Assembly: GCF_013141715.1 (NCBI RefSeq)
Contig: NZ_WHOA01000048.1
Location: 1 to 64,000 of the forward strand
Reading direction: 5' to 3'
Source of the DNA: Paenibacillus phytorum
GTDB taxonomy: Bacteria > Bacillota > Bacilli > Paenibacillales > NBRC-103111
Length of the DNA stretch: 64,000 nt
Part shown: in pieces, positions 26,981 to 35,966 of the stretch
Layout: every line of letters starts with the position of its first letter
Position numbering within the stretch: the first letter of the stretch is position 1
Position numbers and translations under genes: made by a program
The notes under the pieces: generated by a model
What the model was told of the DNA's origin: nothing
The model's database searches: none
What the model saw: only the letters and a program-made list of their open reading frames with translations

Positions 26981-29428
26981 ATGATCAAAACAAACCGGAA
27001 ATGGCGCATTTTCGTCATTCACCATTCCCATACGGACATCGGCTATACGGAAAGACAAGAACGGATCGAGCAGTATCACGTAGACTTTATACGACAAGCG
27101 CTGCAAATTTCGAAGGATGCCCGATCAGGGACGCGCAGCGAGTGGAGCGGCTTCAAATGGACTTGCGAGACGTTTTGGGCAGTCGAGCAGTTTTTGAAGG
27201 AAGCAAGCGCGGAAGAGAAAAACGATTTTGCTGAAGCCGTGCGGCGAGGCGATATTGAACTATCGGGAACGTATCTCAACATGACCGAGCTGCCCGATTA
27301 CGACCTTCTGCGATCCATTCACTCGAAAGCGGCCGAATACGGGCGTTCGATCGGTTGCCAGGTTGATTCGGCAATGACGGCCGATATTAACGGCTATAGC
27401 TGGGGATATGCACAAAGCTTGGCGGAAGCGGGCATCCAGCACCTGTTTTCGTGTATTCATACGCATCACGGGATGTTTGCGCTTGGCCGCAAGCAAATTC
27501 CGTTCTGGTGGGAGACGCCAAGCGGCGACAAGCTGCTCGTTTGGAACGGAGATCACTACATGTTTGGCAACGAATTAGGGTTGTGCCCGGATGCGGTCAA
27601 CAGTTACTTGATCCGTGATGAGTTTCATACGCCGGGGATTGTAGACAACCGCTTCGAAATCATGACCACTCGAATCGAACGTTATTTAAACAAGTTGGAG
27701 GAGGAGCAATATCCATATGATTTTGTCCCTGTCATGGTACAAGGGCTGGCTACAGATAATGGTTCGCCTAACGGGGAGATTGCGGAAGTGATTCGGAAAT
27801 GGAATGCGGATAACGGGGACGAGGTTCGTATCGAGCTGTCAACGTTAAGCGAATTTTTCCGGCATCTGAAAGAGCAAGAAGCCGACATTCCGGTATATCG
27901 GGGAGATTGGCCGGATTGGTGGTCGGACGGGATAGGGTCCACACCGATGCAGACGCAAATATACAAGGATGCACAGCGCACGCTGCGCAAAGTCAAACGG
28001 CTTGATCCGCAAAAGCAAATCGTTGACTCGGCGGAACTGTCCGAAATCGAGCAGCAGCTTATCATGTATGCCGAGCATACGTGGGGATTCCATGCGTCGG
28101 TTCATTCGCCTTGGCATTGGAACGTCCAGATGCTTGAGGTTCGCAAGCTGGCTTATGCAGCGAACGCGAGCCGGCTGGCTCACAGCGCTTTGGATAAAGT
28201 GCGCAACGCCTTGGACGGCTCTCTGCTGCACCCGGGACGCCCGTTCCGTTATCGTGTCGTCAACACGGAACTGCATCCTTCCAAGCAGCTTGTCGATTTG
28301 GAGTGGGACGGCTTTGAGAACGAACGGTTCAAAGACGGACTGGAAGTCGTTGAAGAAAGCAGCGGGCATGTCGTCCCTTCTCAACGAGGCTATCAGACGG
28401 TTACGGTCGAAGCGGACTTAAAGCCGGGCGAGCAGAAACAATTTTTCATCCGGCCGGCGAAAGTTTCAAAAGCGAAAACGACGAGCAACTTCAAGCTGGT
28501 CGGTGTTGACTCGGTTAATGACATCGAGGATATGCACCCGCACGGCGGAGAGCCTGAAATGTTCGTCATTTCGCAGTATGCCATCGAATCACCGTTTGCG
28601 GTCATCCGTTGGAGCGAAGACGAAGGGATCGTCTCGTGGGTGAACAAGGAAACCGGCGAAGAGATGATCCGTGAGGACCGGAAGCATGGAGCGTTCACTC
28701 CCGTGTACGAGGTGACGCCGGCGGTTGATCCGATCAACCCGAGCAGCATTTACACCGCCCGTTCTTCGATGGGCCGCAACCGGAAAGGGCTGAATGTGAA
28801 GCGCTCGGCCGGACGTTTGTTGAAGGCAAAAGCGGTTGGGAGCGGTCCGTTGTACGGCGTCGTCGAGCTCCAGTTTCAAACGCCGGGGATGAGCTATTAT
28901 TCGCTGTTCTTAAAGCTTTATGCGACGATCAACCGGGTCGATGTCGCCGTTCGCTTTCATAAAGACAGCGTGTGGGAGCCGGAAAACGTCTATATTTCAC
29001 TCCCGTTCACGAACGGAAGCTTAGACAATGAAACGTTGTGGCTAGATAAGTCCGGAGCGCTCGTGCGTCCATGGACCGACCAGCTGCCAGGAACCCTGCT
29101 CGATTATTCTTGTGTTCAAGAGGGGCTAGCGTTTGTAAGCGACGACCGTTCGCTGATGATCGCTACCCCGGATACGCCGCTCATCCAGTTAGGATCTTTG
29201 GAGCATGGCAAAAGACTGCTGCATACGCAGCAGCGGGAAGATACCGAGCGACAGCTGTACGCTTGGGCGATGACCAATTACTGGGAAACGAATTTTAAAG
29301 CAACACTCGGCGGATTCTACGAATTCCGTTATTACTTAGGATGGAGCAAAGGTATCGGTACAGCGGATCAAGCGATCGGTCGCTGCCAAGCAATGAGCTC
29401 CGGCTTTACGACGTGGCGAATTAAATAA
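26981..29428 (+). CDS. GH38-like putative alpha-mannosidase
   Basis: An 815-residue cytoplasmic protein. HHSHTDIGYT gives the His17/Asp19 metal pair, TADINGYSWG gives Asp135 at the GH38 nucleophile position, and MYAEHTWGFH gives His366. The middle has a helical segment and the C-terminal 350 residues are beta-sandwich-like, as in GH38 alpha-mannosidases. The closest relative in the window is the protein at 36814, which has the same motifs and order. The gene lies 75 bases after the GH3 gene with a purine-rich ribosome site (GGGAGAG) and is the last gene of glycan locus 1. No terminator is obvious before the ABC ATPase debris. The substrate is inferred from family only. Confidence 0.8.
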   Translation: MIKTNRKWRIFVIHHSHTDIGYTERQERIEQYHVDFIRQALQISKDARSGTRSEWSGFKWTCETFWAVEQFLKEASAEEKNDFAEAVRRGDIELSGTYLNMTELPDYDLLRSIHSKAAEYGRSIGCQVDSAMTADINGYSWGYAQSLAEAGIQHLFSCIHTHHGMFALGRKQIPFWWETPSGDKLLVWNGDHYMFGNELGLCPDAVNSYLIRDEFHTPGIVDNRFEIMTTRIERYLNKLEEEQYPYDFVPVMVQGLATDNGSPNGEIAEVIRKWNADNGDEVRIELSTLSEFFRHLKEQEADIPVYRGDWPDWWSDGIGSTPMQTQIYKDAQRTLRKVKRLDPQKQIVDSAELSEIEQQLIMYAEHTWGFHASVHSPWHWNVQMLEVRKLAYAANASRLAHSALDKVRNALDGSLLHPGRPFRYRVVNTELHPSKQLVDLEWDGFENERFKDGLEVVEESSGHVVPSQRGYQTVTVEADLKPGEQKQFFIRPAKVSKAKTTSNFKLVGVDSVNDIEDMHPHGGEPEMFVISQYAIESPFAVIRWSEDEGIVSWVNKETGEEMIREDRKHGAFTPVYEVTPAVDPINPSSIYTARSSMGRNRKGLNVKRSAGRLLKAKAVGSGPLYGVVELQFQTPGMSYYSLFLKLYATINRVDVAVRFHKDSVWEPENVYISLPFTNGSLDNETLWLDKSGALVRPWTDQLPGTLLDYSCVQEGLAFVSDDRSLMIATPDTPLIQLGSLEHGKRLLHTQQREDTERQLYAWAMTNYWETNFKATLGGFYEFRYYLGWSKGIGTADQAIGRCQAMSSGFTTWRIK

Positions 29429-29474
29429 TTTGACGATCAACTTAGTAGGTAGATGTAGGAGTGAATGACGATGA

Positions 29475-29797
29475 ATGTTGTGGCCGTCAGGTTCCGGCAA
29501 ATCAACGCTGATGAACATTATCGGGTGTTTGGATGTTGTAGATAAAGGTATCTATGATCTGGATGGTCAAGCAATAAATGTACTTAAGGATTCTGGGCTT
29601 GCTGAGATTCGTAATCAGAAGATTGGCTTTGTTTTTCAGAGTTTTATTGCTGCCGAGGTTAAGTGCTTATGTGAACGTAGAGTTGCCATTGATCTATCGG
29701 GGACAAACAAGATCGGACAATTATTTTGATTACGCATGATTTATTGATTGCGCAGCAGGCGAAGCGGATTGTGCGGATTCGGGATACGGTTATATAA
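29475..29797 (+). pseudogene. MacB/YknY-type ABC ATPase pseudogene (internal deletion, frameshifts)
   Basis: The Walker A region is readable as PSGSGKSTLMNIIGCLDVVD, continuing IYDLDGQAIN and KIGFVFQSF (Q-loop). After a frameshift the bases still spell LPRLSAYVNVELPLIYRG. The reading then jumps directly to the H-loop TIILITHDLLIAQQAKRIV near 29715, so the LSGGQ and Walker B part is deleted. The end is changed to RIRDTVI before a TAA. Together with 1-93 and 5489-5718 this is the third copy of the same 3' end in the window. Confidence 0.85.
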
Positions 29798-29822
29798 AGA
29801 TGTTTAATTGGTGAATTATAAG

Positions 29823-29861
29823 ACCGGGACTCCTTGGAAATAAGGGGTTCCGGTTTGTTTT
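29823..29861 (+). terminator. Rho-independent terminator (repeat of the one at 104)
   Basis: CCGGGACTCC (29823-29832) pairs with GGGGTTCCGG (29843-29852), followed by TTTGTTTTT. Same arms and position relative to the ATPase end as at 104-145. Confidence 0.8.
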
Positions 29862-30151
29862 TAATAAATTGTTTGATTTTGAATGAAAATGGTACGGCAT
29901 TCAACGAACGGGCAGGATAATATAGTTCAATACTAGAATTTATTTGAAGTACTATGGGGTTGGTTATGTCTGTAACGGAAAACACATTCTTTCAAACTGG
30001 AACCCAATTAGGATTGAGAGCAAAATTCAGAGAGAGGTTATAGATTTTCCAAGCTATATTGTTCCGGTTTTTCGTGATACTGCAGTAAATGTTTTAGAAG
30101 AATTTATTAAATCTAATGATGCACGATCATTCACCAAGGAGATAGGAACTC
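29862..30151 (+). other. Leader region before yesM (system 2), no gene seen
   Basis: A 117-codon frame from 29944 overlaps yesM out of phase and has no recognisable domain, so I leave it out. AAGGAG at 30136-30141 serves the next gene. No clear promoter consensus. Confidence 0.4.
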
Positions 30152-31906
30152 TTGAAAAATTTCATGAAAAAGATGAACTCCTCATTGTTCGCAAAGGTTT
30201 TTATTGCCGTTATTTTCATTCAAACGATCATTATATTGTTAGGTGGTCAAATGAACATTATCCGTGTAGATCAATTTATCCAAGAACGGGAGTATGAGTA
30301 TGCTCGCACAGATATACGTAATATCCAGGATGCTTATAATCATAAATTACAGCAAATACGCTCAAACGTATTCTCCTTGTTTTTTGAAACCAATCAAAGC
30401 GAATCTGTTTTGGAGAAAATCAAAAGATATAATGGAACCACGCAAGTTAATGATTTAAAGCTGAAAGCGGAAATTGAACAAATGTTGCAGTCAATGGCTT
30501 ATGCAGATATGAATATACATTCGATATTGTTTATAAGAAATAAGGATGAGGCAAATTTCGCGTTCGTCAGGTATTTTGATCCAAGACGGTTGCCTAATTT
30601 CAAAACAATGACTTCTCTTTTGGATGATGAGTACGTGAGAGTGTATCCGGTAGGCGAAGCAGGAATAAATGAAACCCTTGGTAACAACGCGCTAGTATTT
30701 ATATTAAAAGTGAACGATCCAGTTGATCTTGTTAGTAGTAAACCAGTCGGTAACCTGATTGTGAGTCTGAATACCATATCTCTGCAACAAGAGGGCAATC
30801 ATCTCAGATCAGATTCCATGGTCGAGTTGAAGAATGCTAACGGAAGGATTCGGATGTGGGGCAACTCGATTCCCATGGAGGCTCGTCAGAAAAATATCGA
30901 TACGGAACAACTCGCATCGACAAATTATTTCATTACTCAAGTCAGCAACCTGACTGATGACATGACTTTTACTATGATGATTTCCAAAGAAAAGCTGATC
31001 GATAACATACATGCCATGAAGAAAAATGAATGGATTACGCTCGGGGCCATCATTGTCTTAAATATATTTGTGGCATACTACATCTCAAGAATTTTATCTT
31101 CGCGGGTCATCACCTTAACCCGAAATATGCGGAAATACAAACCCGGGGAATTCATCCAGCCAATCAAGGTGCAAAAAAACGATGAATTCACAGTTTTGGA
31201 AGATACATACAACCAATTGATTCAAAAGTTAACTGAATTCATCCAAAAAGAATATGTCCTCGAGATCAAGTCGAAAGAGGCGGAGCTGCAGTTGCTTCAC
31301 TCACAGGTCAATCCGCACTTTTTATCCAATATGTTAGAAATCGTTCGTATGCAGGCCATCAAAGAAAACAACTTAAGTCTGTCCGACACGATCTATCGGT
31401 TAAGCGAAATTTTCAGATGGAATATTAGAAATAAAGAAACGGTCGTGACTCTTTACGAGGAGCTTTACTATGTAGAATATTACTTGAAGCTCCAAGAATT
31501 CCGTTATCCTAAATTGCAATTTCGCATTGTTTTCCCGTCTCATCTTCAAAATCATCGTATCGTCAAGTTTTCGGTGCAACCGATCATCGAGAATATTTTC
31601 AAGCATGCCATGAATAAAGGAAAAGAAATTGAAATTCAAATTAAGGTGTCAGAAGATCATGAATTGATTAAAGTAACCGTCATGGATAATGGCAAAGGAA
31701 TTGCGCCGGATGAACTGGTTCGACTAAGAGCCAGTCTCCAAAAGCCGATGTTGGATTCGAAAGATGCGCCATCCATTGGAATCATGAATGTGCATGCAAG
31801 ACTGCGATTAATCTTCGGGGAGCAATTCGGATTGGAAATCGATAGTCGGATCAGCGAAGGTACCGAAATTACACTTTATATTCCGAAAATCGAGGTGAAC
31901 CTATGA
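30152..31906 (+). CDS. YesM-type sensor histidine kinase (system 2)
   Basis: A 584-residue membrane kinase. The first transmembrane helix is near 12-34 (AKVFIAVIFIQTIIILL), followed by an extracellular sensing domain, a second helix near 292-312 (EWITLGAIIVLNIFVAYYIS), HAMP, then the His_kinase motif VNPHFLSNM with the phospho-acceptor histidine. ATPase motifs are QPIIENIFKHAM and VMDNGKGI. Start TTG 30152 is chosen because AAGGAG lies 10 bases before it; the in-phase ATG 30164 would be 22 bases away. It overlaps the regulator gene by four bases (ATGA at 31903). The sensed ligand is unknown. Confidence 0.92.
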   Translation: MKNFMKKMNSSLFAKVFIAVIFIQTIIILLGGQMNIIRVDQFIQEREYEYARTDIRNIQDAYNHKLQQIRSNVFSLFFETNQSESVLEKIKRYNGTTQVNDLKLKAEIEQMLQSMAYADMNIHSILFIRNKDEANFAFVRYFDPRRLPNFKTMTSLLDDEYVRVYPVGEAGINETLGNNALVFILKVNDPVDLVSSKPVGNLIVSLNTISLQQEGNHLRSDSMVELKNANGRIRMWGNSIPMEARQKNIDTEQLASTNYFITQVSNLTDDMTFTMMISKEKLIDNIHAMKKNEWITLGAIIVLNIFVAYYISRILSSRVITLTRNMRKYKPGEFIQPIKVQKNDEFTVLEDTYNQLIQKLTEFIQKEYVLEIKSKEAELQLLHSQVNPHFLSNMLEIVRMQAIKENNLSLSDTIYRLSEIFRWNIRNKETVVTLYEELYYVEYYLKLQEFRYPKLQFRIVFPSHLQNHRIVKFSVQPIIENIFKHAMNKGKEIEIQIKVSEDHELIKVTVMDNGKGIAPDELVRLRASLQKPMLDSKDAPSIGIMNVHARLRLIFGEQFGLEIDSRISEGTEITLYIPKIEVNL

Positions 31907-33495
31907 GTCAATTTATGCGAAAAGTAATCATTGTCGACGATGAGCCGATGATACGTGAAGGTTTGAATTCCATGATCGCTTGGGAGAGCTTAGGTTTTGA
32001 AGTAGTCGGACTGTTCGAGGATGGGGAGGATGCGTGGGCATTTCTTCAAACTCATAAGCAGATCGACTTGGTTATAACGGATATACAAATGGATATTTGC
32101 ACAGGATTGGAATTGCTAAGAAGGGTCCGAAGGGCCGATTATCGCTCCAGAGTTCTGATCATTAGCGGATACGATGAGTTCCATTATCTTCGCGAAGCGA
32201 TGACGATGGGCATAGACAACTATTTGCTAAAGCCTATAAATAAAGATGAGCTGATAAGTTCTCTTGGGCAAATCCAAGAATCCCTTCTCATAGAGTATCG
32301 TAAATCCCAAGAGTTGTTCGAAGGAACTCTGCTTATGAAAAATAATATTTTGAATCAGATCGTGATGAACAACTACTCCATACGAGACGTCATCGAGAAG
32401 TGCGAAATGTTGAACATCGACCTTCAAGAGGGCGGGTTTCAAGTCGTTGTCATGGATACCATCACAAGACAAAGGAATGTTTCATTGTTAGCCGAGAGGC
32501 AACTATGCGAATTTGCTATTCGTAATGTGGCTCAAGAATCAATCGGGGAAAATGGTATCGTATACATCTTTGGGAATCAAAGTAGTCAAACGATTTTCTT
32601 ATTTGCTGGAATTAACCAATCCAGCCAAGCTGCAATAAGTAACCGAATGGAAGATATCGCGGGTTTAATACTGAATGTGCTAAAAATTCAAGTCGTTGCG
32701 TTCATCGGCAGGCCCTGCGCCTTCTGGAGAGATATTCATCTATCTTATCAAAGCGCAATGGAATTGTATGACTATCGCTATTTCGTCGATACTGCATCGA
32801 TCATCGATTATACGAAGAAGGATCGTGAAACGAAGAAAGAAGCTTTTTCCAAGGAGCTGGGTATCAGTCAATTGAATCAATTATTGGAAAAGCAAGCGTA
32901 TGAGGAAACTCTCATCGAGTTGGAACGCTTCGGAGAGCGTTTTCGTGAAATCTTGGTGCCGGATGTTCACATAATCCGAACTGCTCTAATCGACTTTGCA
33001 TTAAGATGTTTGAGTAAACTTCGCGAAATGGAATTTGAGATTCTTGAGCATGCAAGCGATTTTCAGAGATCCGTAGATGAGCTATTCTATGCCGACAGCA
33101 AGGAAAAGCTGTACGAGCATTTTTGGCAAATAGCCAGTACGTTGCTTCAAACTTTGCAGAAGCTTAAGATGAACAGAAATACAAATATCGTGGAAAAAGT
33201 GATTAAATTCATCGATGCTCACTATATGGAGGGATTGACCTTGCAGCAATTATCGCAGCAGTTTCATATCTCGGCGCCTTATCTAGGAAAGCGTCTGAAG
33301 ATCGAATTGGGGCAGCAATTCAACGAGTATTTGCATCATGTGCGAATTAACAAGGCGAAAAATCTTTTATTGATTTCCGATGAAAACGCCAAGGATATCG
33401 CCGAAAAAGTTGGCTATACCGAGACGAATTACTTTTACAGTCAGTTCAAAAGAATTACCGGCAAATCCCCCATGGAATTTAAAAAAGGAATATAA
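31903..33495 (+). CDS. YesN-type response regulator (system 2)
   Basis: A 530-residue activator. The receiver has an acidic pocket at Asp12/Asp13, phospho-acceptor Asp60 in VITDIQMD and Lys110 in NYLLKPI. The C-terminal AraC domain (about 430-528) carries TLQQLSQQFHISAPYLGKRL and AKDIAEKVGYTETNYFYSQF and ends GKSPMEFKKG. It starts inside the kinase stop region. The likely target is the promoter upstream of the solute-binding-protein gene at 33678, where a long inverted repeat lies beside the -35. Confidence 0.92.
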   Translation: MSQFMRKVIIVDDEPMIREGLNSMIAWESLGFEVVGLFEDGEDAWAFLQTHKQIDLVITDIQMDICTGLELLRRVRRADYRSRVLIISGYDEFHYLREAMTMGIDNYLLKPINKDELISSLGQIQESLLIEYRKSQELFEGTLLMKNNILNQIVMNNYSIRDVIEKCEMLNIDLQEGGFQVVVMDTITRQRNVSLLAERQLCEFAIRNVAQESIGENGIVYIFGNQSSQTIFLFAGINQSSQAAISNRMEDIAGLILNVLKIQVVAFIGRPCAFWRDIHLSYQSAMELYDYRYFVDTASIIDYTKKDRETKKEAFSKELGISQLNQLLEKQAYEETLIELERFGERFREILVPDVHIIRTALIDFALRCLSKLREMEFEILEHASDFQRSVDELFYADSKEKLYEHFWQIASTLLQTLQKLKMNRNTNIVEKVIKFIDAHYMEGLTLQQLSQQFHISAPYLGKRLKIELGQQFNEYLHHVRINKAKNLLLISDENAKDIAEKVGYTETNYFYSQFKRITGKSPMEFKKGI

Positions 33496-33508
33496 ACCCT
33501 GTATGATA

Positions 33509-33549
33509 AAATGCTTCTGGATGAGCGTCATATCCTGGGGCATTTTTTT
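33509..33549 (+). terminator. Rho-independent terminator after yesMN (system 2)
   Basis: AAATGC (33509-33514) pairs with GCATTT (33540-33545), extended by TTC/GGG-type pairs, and is followed by a run of seven T. It separates the regulators from the transport operon. Confidence 0.7.
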
Positions 33550-33558
33550 AATAAAACT

Positions 33559-33640
33559 GTGCAGAAATTAAAAGTGCATTAATATATAGAGTCAAACTTT
33601 AATTTCTGCACTTTTTGTAGGTCAGGGATGATTTTATAAT
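33559..33640 (+). promoter_or_regulatory. Promoter of transport operon 2 with long inverted repeat
   Basis: The arms 33559-33575 (starting GTGCAGAAATTA) and 33596-33611 (ending TAATTTCTGCAC) are complementary except for one extra A and are separated by 20 bases. TATAAT at 33635-33640 is a consensus -10, and the -35 position (33612-33617) begins directly after the right arm. The arrangement suggests an operator for the YesN at 31903. The T-run after the right arm could alternatively make it an attenuator. Confidence 0.55.
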
Positions 33641-33677
33641 TAATAATGTAAAGAAAATCACTCAAGGGGGTAACAAA

Positions 33678-35009
33678 ATGAAAAAAATCTTGAACTTAAG
33701 CTTGGCGATGATCATTACGACTGCCCTTACTGGATGCGGGTCATCCACTTCGTCAAATAATTCGTCGAATGCATCCGTAACTGCATCCGCAGCGCCTACG
33801 AAATCAGCCGCAGAAACGCCAGCAGCGAAAGAAAAGCCAGCTGAACTAAGTGTACTTGTGTTCGAGACGCCTAACTTGACAGCACAGTATTGGGATGCCG
33901 CGATTAAGAGATTTACCGACAAACATCCTAACATTAAGGTGAACAAAATCGTATCACCCGATACTGATCGTACAAAATACGCCAAACAATTGCTTGCGAC
34001 AGGTCAGTTTCCGGATGTGTTAATGTCTGTTACCGTTCAAGATTTCCTCGCCTCCAAATCGATCATGCCATTCGAGGATCAGTATGTTAAAAAAGTGCCA
34101 GGCGCAGAGAAGCAAGCAATTGACGGAAAGGTTTATCAGCTTGCATGGGGCGCGCAAACGATCCCTTACATTTACTATAACAAAAAAATGTTTGCAGCCG
34201 CAGGTGCGACTGAACCGAAAACTTGGTCGGAATTCGTGGATGTCACTGCAAAGCTTAAAAATTCCGGCGTAACGCCTTTGCTGTATGGTGGCGCTAAAGA
34301 TGCTTGGTCAACAACGTTCCTGCTGGATGGCATTATCAGTGCAGATGTCTATGGCAAAGTACCTGACTGGGTCAACAAACGCAAAAAAGGCGAAGTGAAG
34401 TTCTCTGATCCGTTATTTAAAAACGCTGTGCTGAAATGGAAGAGCCTGTATGATTCGAAATCCTTCAACGAAGACGGATTAAGTATCGACTATTCTAAAT
34501 TGCAAGAAGCATTCCTCAAAGGCAAAGGCGCGATGTATCCGATGGGATCTTGGTTCGTAGCTGCTGCTGATGGGCAGAAAGATATCGAAGTTGGGGTATT
34601 TCCGGTACCTACCGAAGATGGATCCATCATCAACGCATATGCTGTTGGCGGTCCTGCTAGTGTTAGCGCTTCGACTAAATTCCCTACAGAGGCGCAGATG
34701 TTTGCAACAGAATTTGTGACTGATCCAGTGACTGTCGCTGAAGTTGTTAAATCTGACGCATTAATTCCGTTGGAAGGCCAGAAAGTGGATTTTAAATATT
34801 CACCATTGTTCCAAAAAGTCATTGATATCAGTAATCAAGGCAAGAAAGTTAATGCATTCGGATGGGAAAACGGCGACGCAGCCATGATTGCCGGCATGAC
34901 GGATGAAATTAACAAAGCCGCTCAAAATATTATTCTTGGCAAGTCCGTAGATGCAGAATTGGCGACACTGGATAAAAAATGGGATGAAATTGCTGCGCGC
35001 GCGAAGTAA
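33678..35009 (+). CDS. Extracellular solute-binding lipoprotein, family 1 (transport system 2)
   Basis: A 443-residue sugar-binding lipoprotein. The signal peptide ends in lipobox LTGC with Cys20 as the mature N-terminus, followed by a Ser/Ala-rich linker. The fold is MalE-like; recognisable segments are YAKQLLATGQFPDVLMS, PYIYYNKKMFAAAGATEPKT and FLKGKGAMYPMGSW. ATG 33678 follows AAGGGGG. It is smaller than the Lpl-type protein of system 1, so the two transporters probably take different ligands. The permeases follow after a strong intercistronic hairpin. Confidence 0.92.
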   Translation: MKKILNLSLAMIITTALTGCGSSTSSNNSSNASVTASAAPTKSAAETPAAKEKPAELSVLVFETPNLTAQYWDAAIKRFTDKHPNIKVNKIVSPDTDRTKYAKQLLATGQFPDVLMSVTVQDFLASKSIMPFEDQYVKKVPGAEKQAIDGKVYQLAWGAQTIPYIYYNKKMFAAAGATEPKTWSEFVDVTAKLKNSGVTPLLYGGAKDAWSTTFLLDGIISADVYGKVPDWVNKRKKGEVKFSDPLFKNAVLKWKSLYDSKSFNEDGLSIDYSKLQEAFLKGKGAMYPMGSWFVAAADGQKDIEVGVFPVPTEDGSIINAYAVGGPASVSASTKFPTEAQMFATEFVTDPVTVAEVVKSDALIPLEGQKVDFKYSPLFQKVIDISNQGKKVNAFGWENGDAAMIAGMTDEINKAAQNIILGKSVDAELATLDKKWDEIAARAK

Positions 35010-35036
35010 GAGATAAAAATAAATAAATAGATGTTG

Positions 35037-35074
35037 GAACAGGGGGAAGGGAAGCATATATCTTCTCCCTGTTC
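35037..35074 (+). terminator. Intercistronic hairpin between binding protein and permease
   Basis: GAACAGGGGGAAG (35037-35049) pairs over 13 bp (one G-T) with CTTCTCCCTGTTC (35062-35074). It is followed by TTAAAA, not a T-run, so it more likely stabilises the upstream mRNA or attenuates. Confidence 0.6.
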
Positions 35075-35090
35075 TTAAAATCTGAAGGGT

Positions 35091-35966
35091 GTGGAGGCAT
35101 TGAACAATCGGATTTCCAACTTCTTTCTCTTTGTATCTCATGGACTGATTATTTATTTAGTTTTTGTCATACTCCCGATTATCCTTTGTATTTATTATAG
35201 TTTCACAAATTTCAACCCGCTGTATACAGATTTTAAATGGGTGGGAATGGCTAACTATACGGATCTAATGAAAGATAGCTTATTCGGACATGCCATCATC
35301 GTTACTTGCATGATCGCTTTGATTGTGACTTTGGCGTCGAATGTGCTGGGATTGCTCTCAGCTCTTCTAGTGAACTTTAAAGGATGGATTTATAACACAG
35401 CCAGAACCGTTTTTTTCACCCCGCAAGTATTGAGTCCCGTTATTGTCGGTTTTATATGGTCCATTATTCTTACCAACGATGGCGTGTTGAACAAACTTCT
35501 GGGCTACATTGGTCTTAGTGGAACGAGTTGGCTTGCAAATACGAACATTGTTGTATATTCCATTATCGCCGTCATTGTTTGGCAATCGATGGGTTTTTGT
35601 ACAGTCATCTTCCTCGCTATGCTGCAAAGCATTCCGAGCGACCTGTACGAAGCCTCTATCATAGATGGGTGTAATCGCTGGAAGAAGTTCAAGCATATCA
35701 CGTTTCCGCTGCTTGCTCCGGGCATTACGATAAACACTGTTATGCTTTTAATTTCCAGCTTTAAAGTGTTCGACCAAGTTGTTGTATTGACTAACGGCGG
35801 GCCGGGCACGACCACTGAAACGATCTCTTTAAAAATTATCAATATGGGCTTCGTAGAGAATCAAATGGGTTACGCTTCAAGTATGGCTGTTGTTTTGTTT
35901 TTGTTAATTGGTAGTATTTCTGTTTTTGTGGTCAGCATTTTGAAACGCCGGGAGGTTGAATACTAA
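35091..35966 (+). CDS. ABC transporter permease, UgpA/MalF-like (transport system 2)
   Basis: A 291-residue channel subunit with six helices, the first at about 12-35. The EAA loop is YEASIIDGCNRWKKFKHITF. The segment VVLTNGGPGTTTETISLKI is typical of CUT1 permease 1. The start is uncertain. GTG 35091 fits the length but lies very close to a weak purine run, while TTG 35100 lies just after GGAGG with too little spacing. The product ends one base before the second permease starts. Confidence 0.9.
   Translation: MEALNNRISNFFLFVSHGLIIYLVFVILPIILCIYYSFTNFNPLYTDFKWVGMANYTDLMKDSLFGHAIIVTCMIALIVTLASNVLGLLSALLVNFKGWIYNTARTVFFTPQVLSPVIVGFIWSIILTNDGVLNKLLGYIGLSGTSWLANTNIVVYSIIAVIVWQSMGFCTVIFLAMLQSIPSDLYEASIIDGCNRWKKFKHITFPLLAPGITINTVMLLISSFKVFDQVVVLTNGGPGTTTETISLKIINMGFVENQMGYASSMAVVLFLLIGSISVFVVSILKRREVEY

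Noticed and set aside
29944..30297. 117-codon frame before yesM-2
   Set aside because: It overlaps yesM out of frame and shows no domain; yesM has its own ribosome site at 30136-30141.
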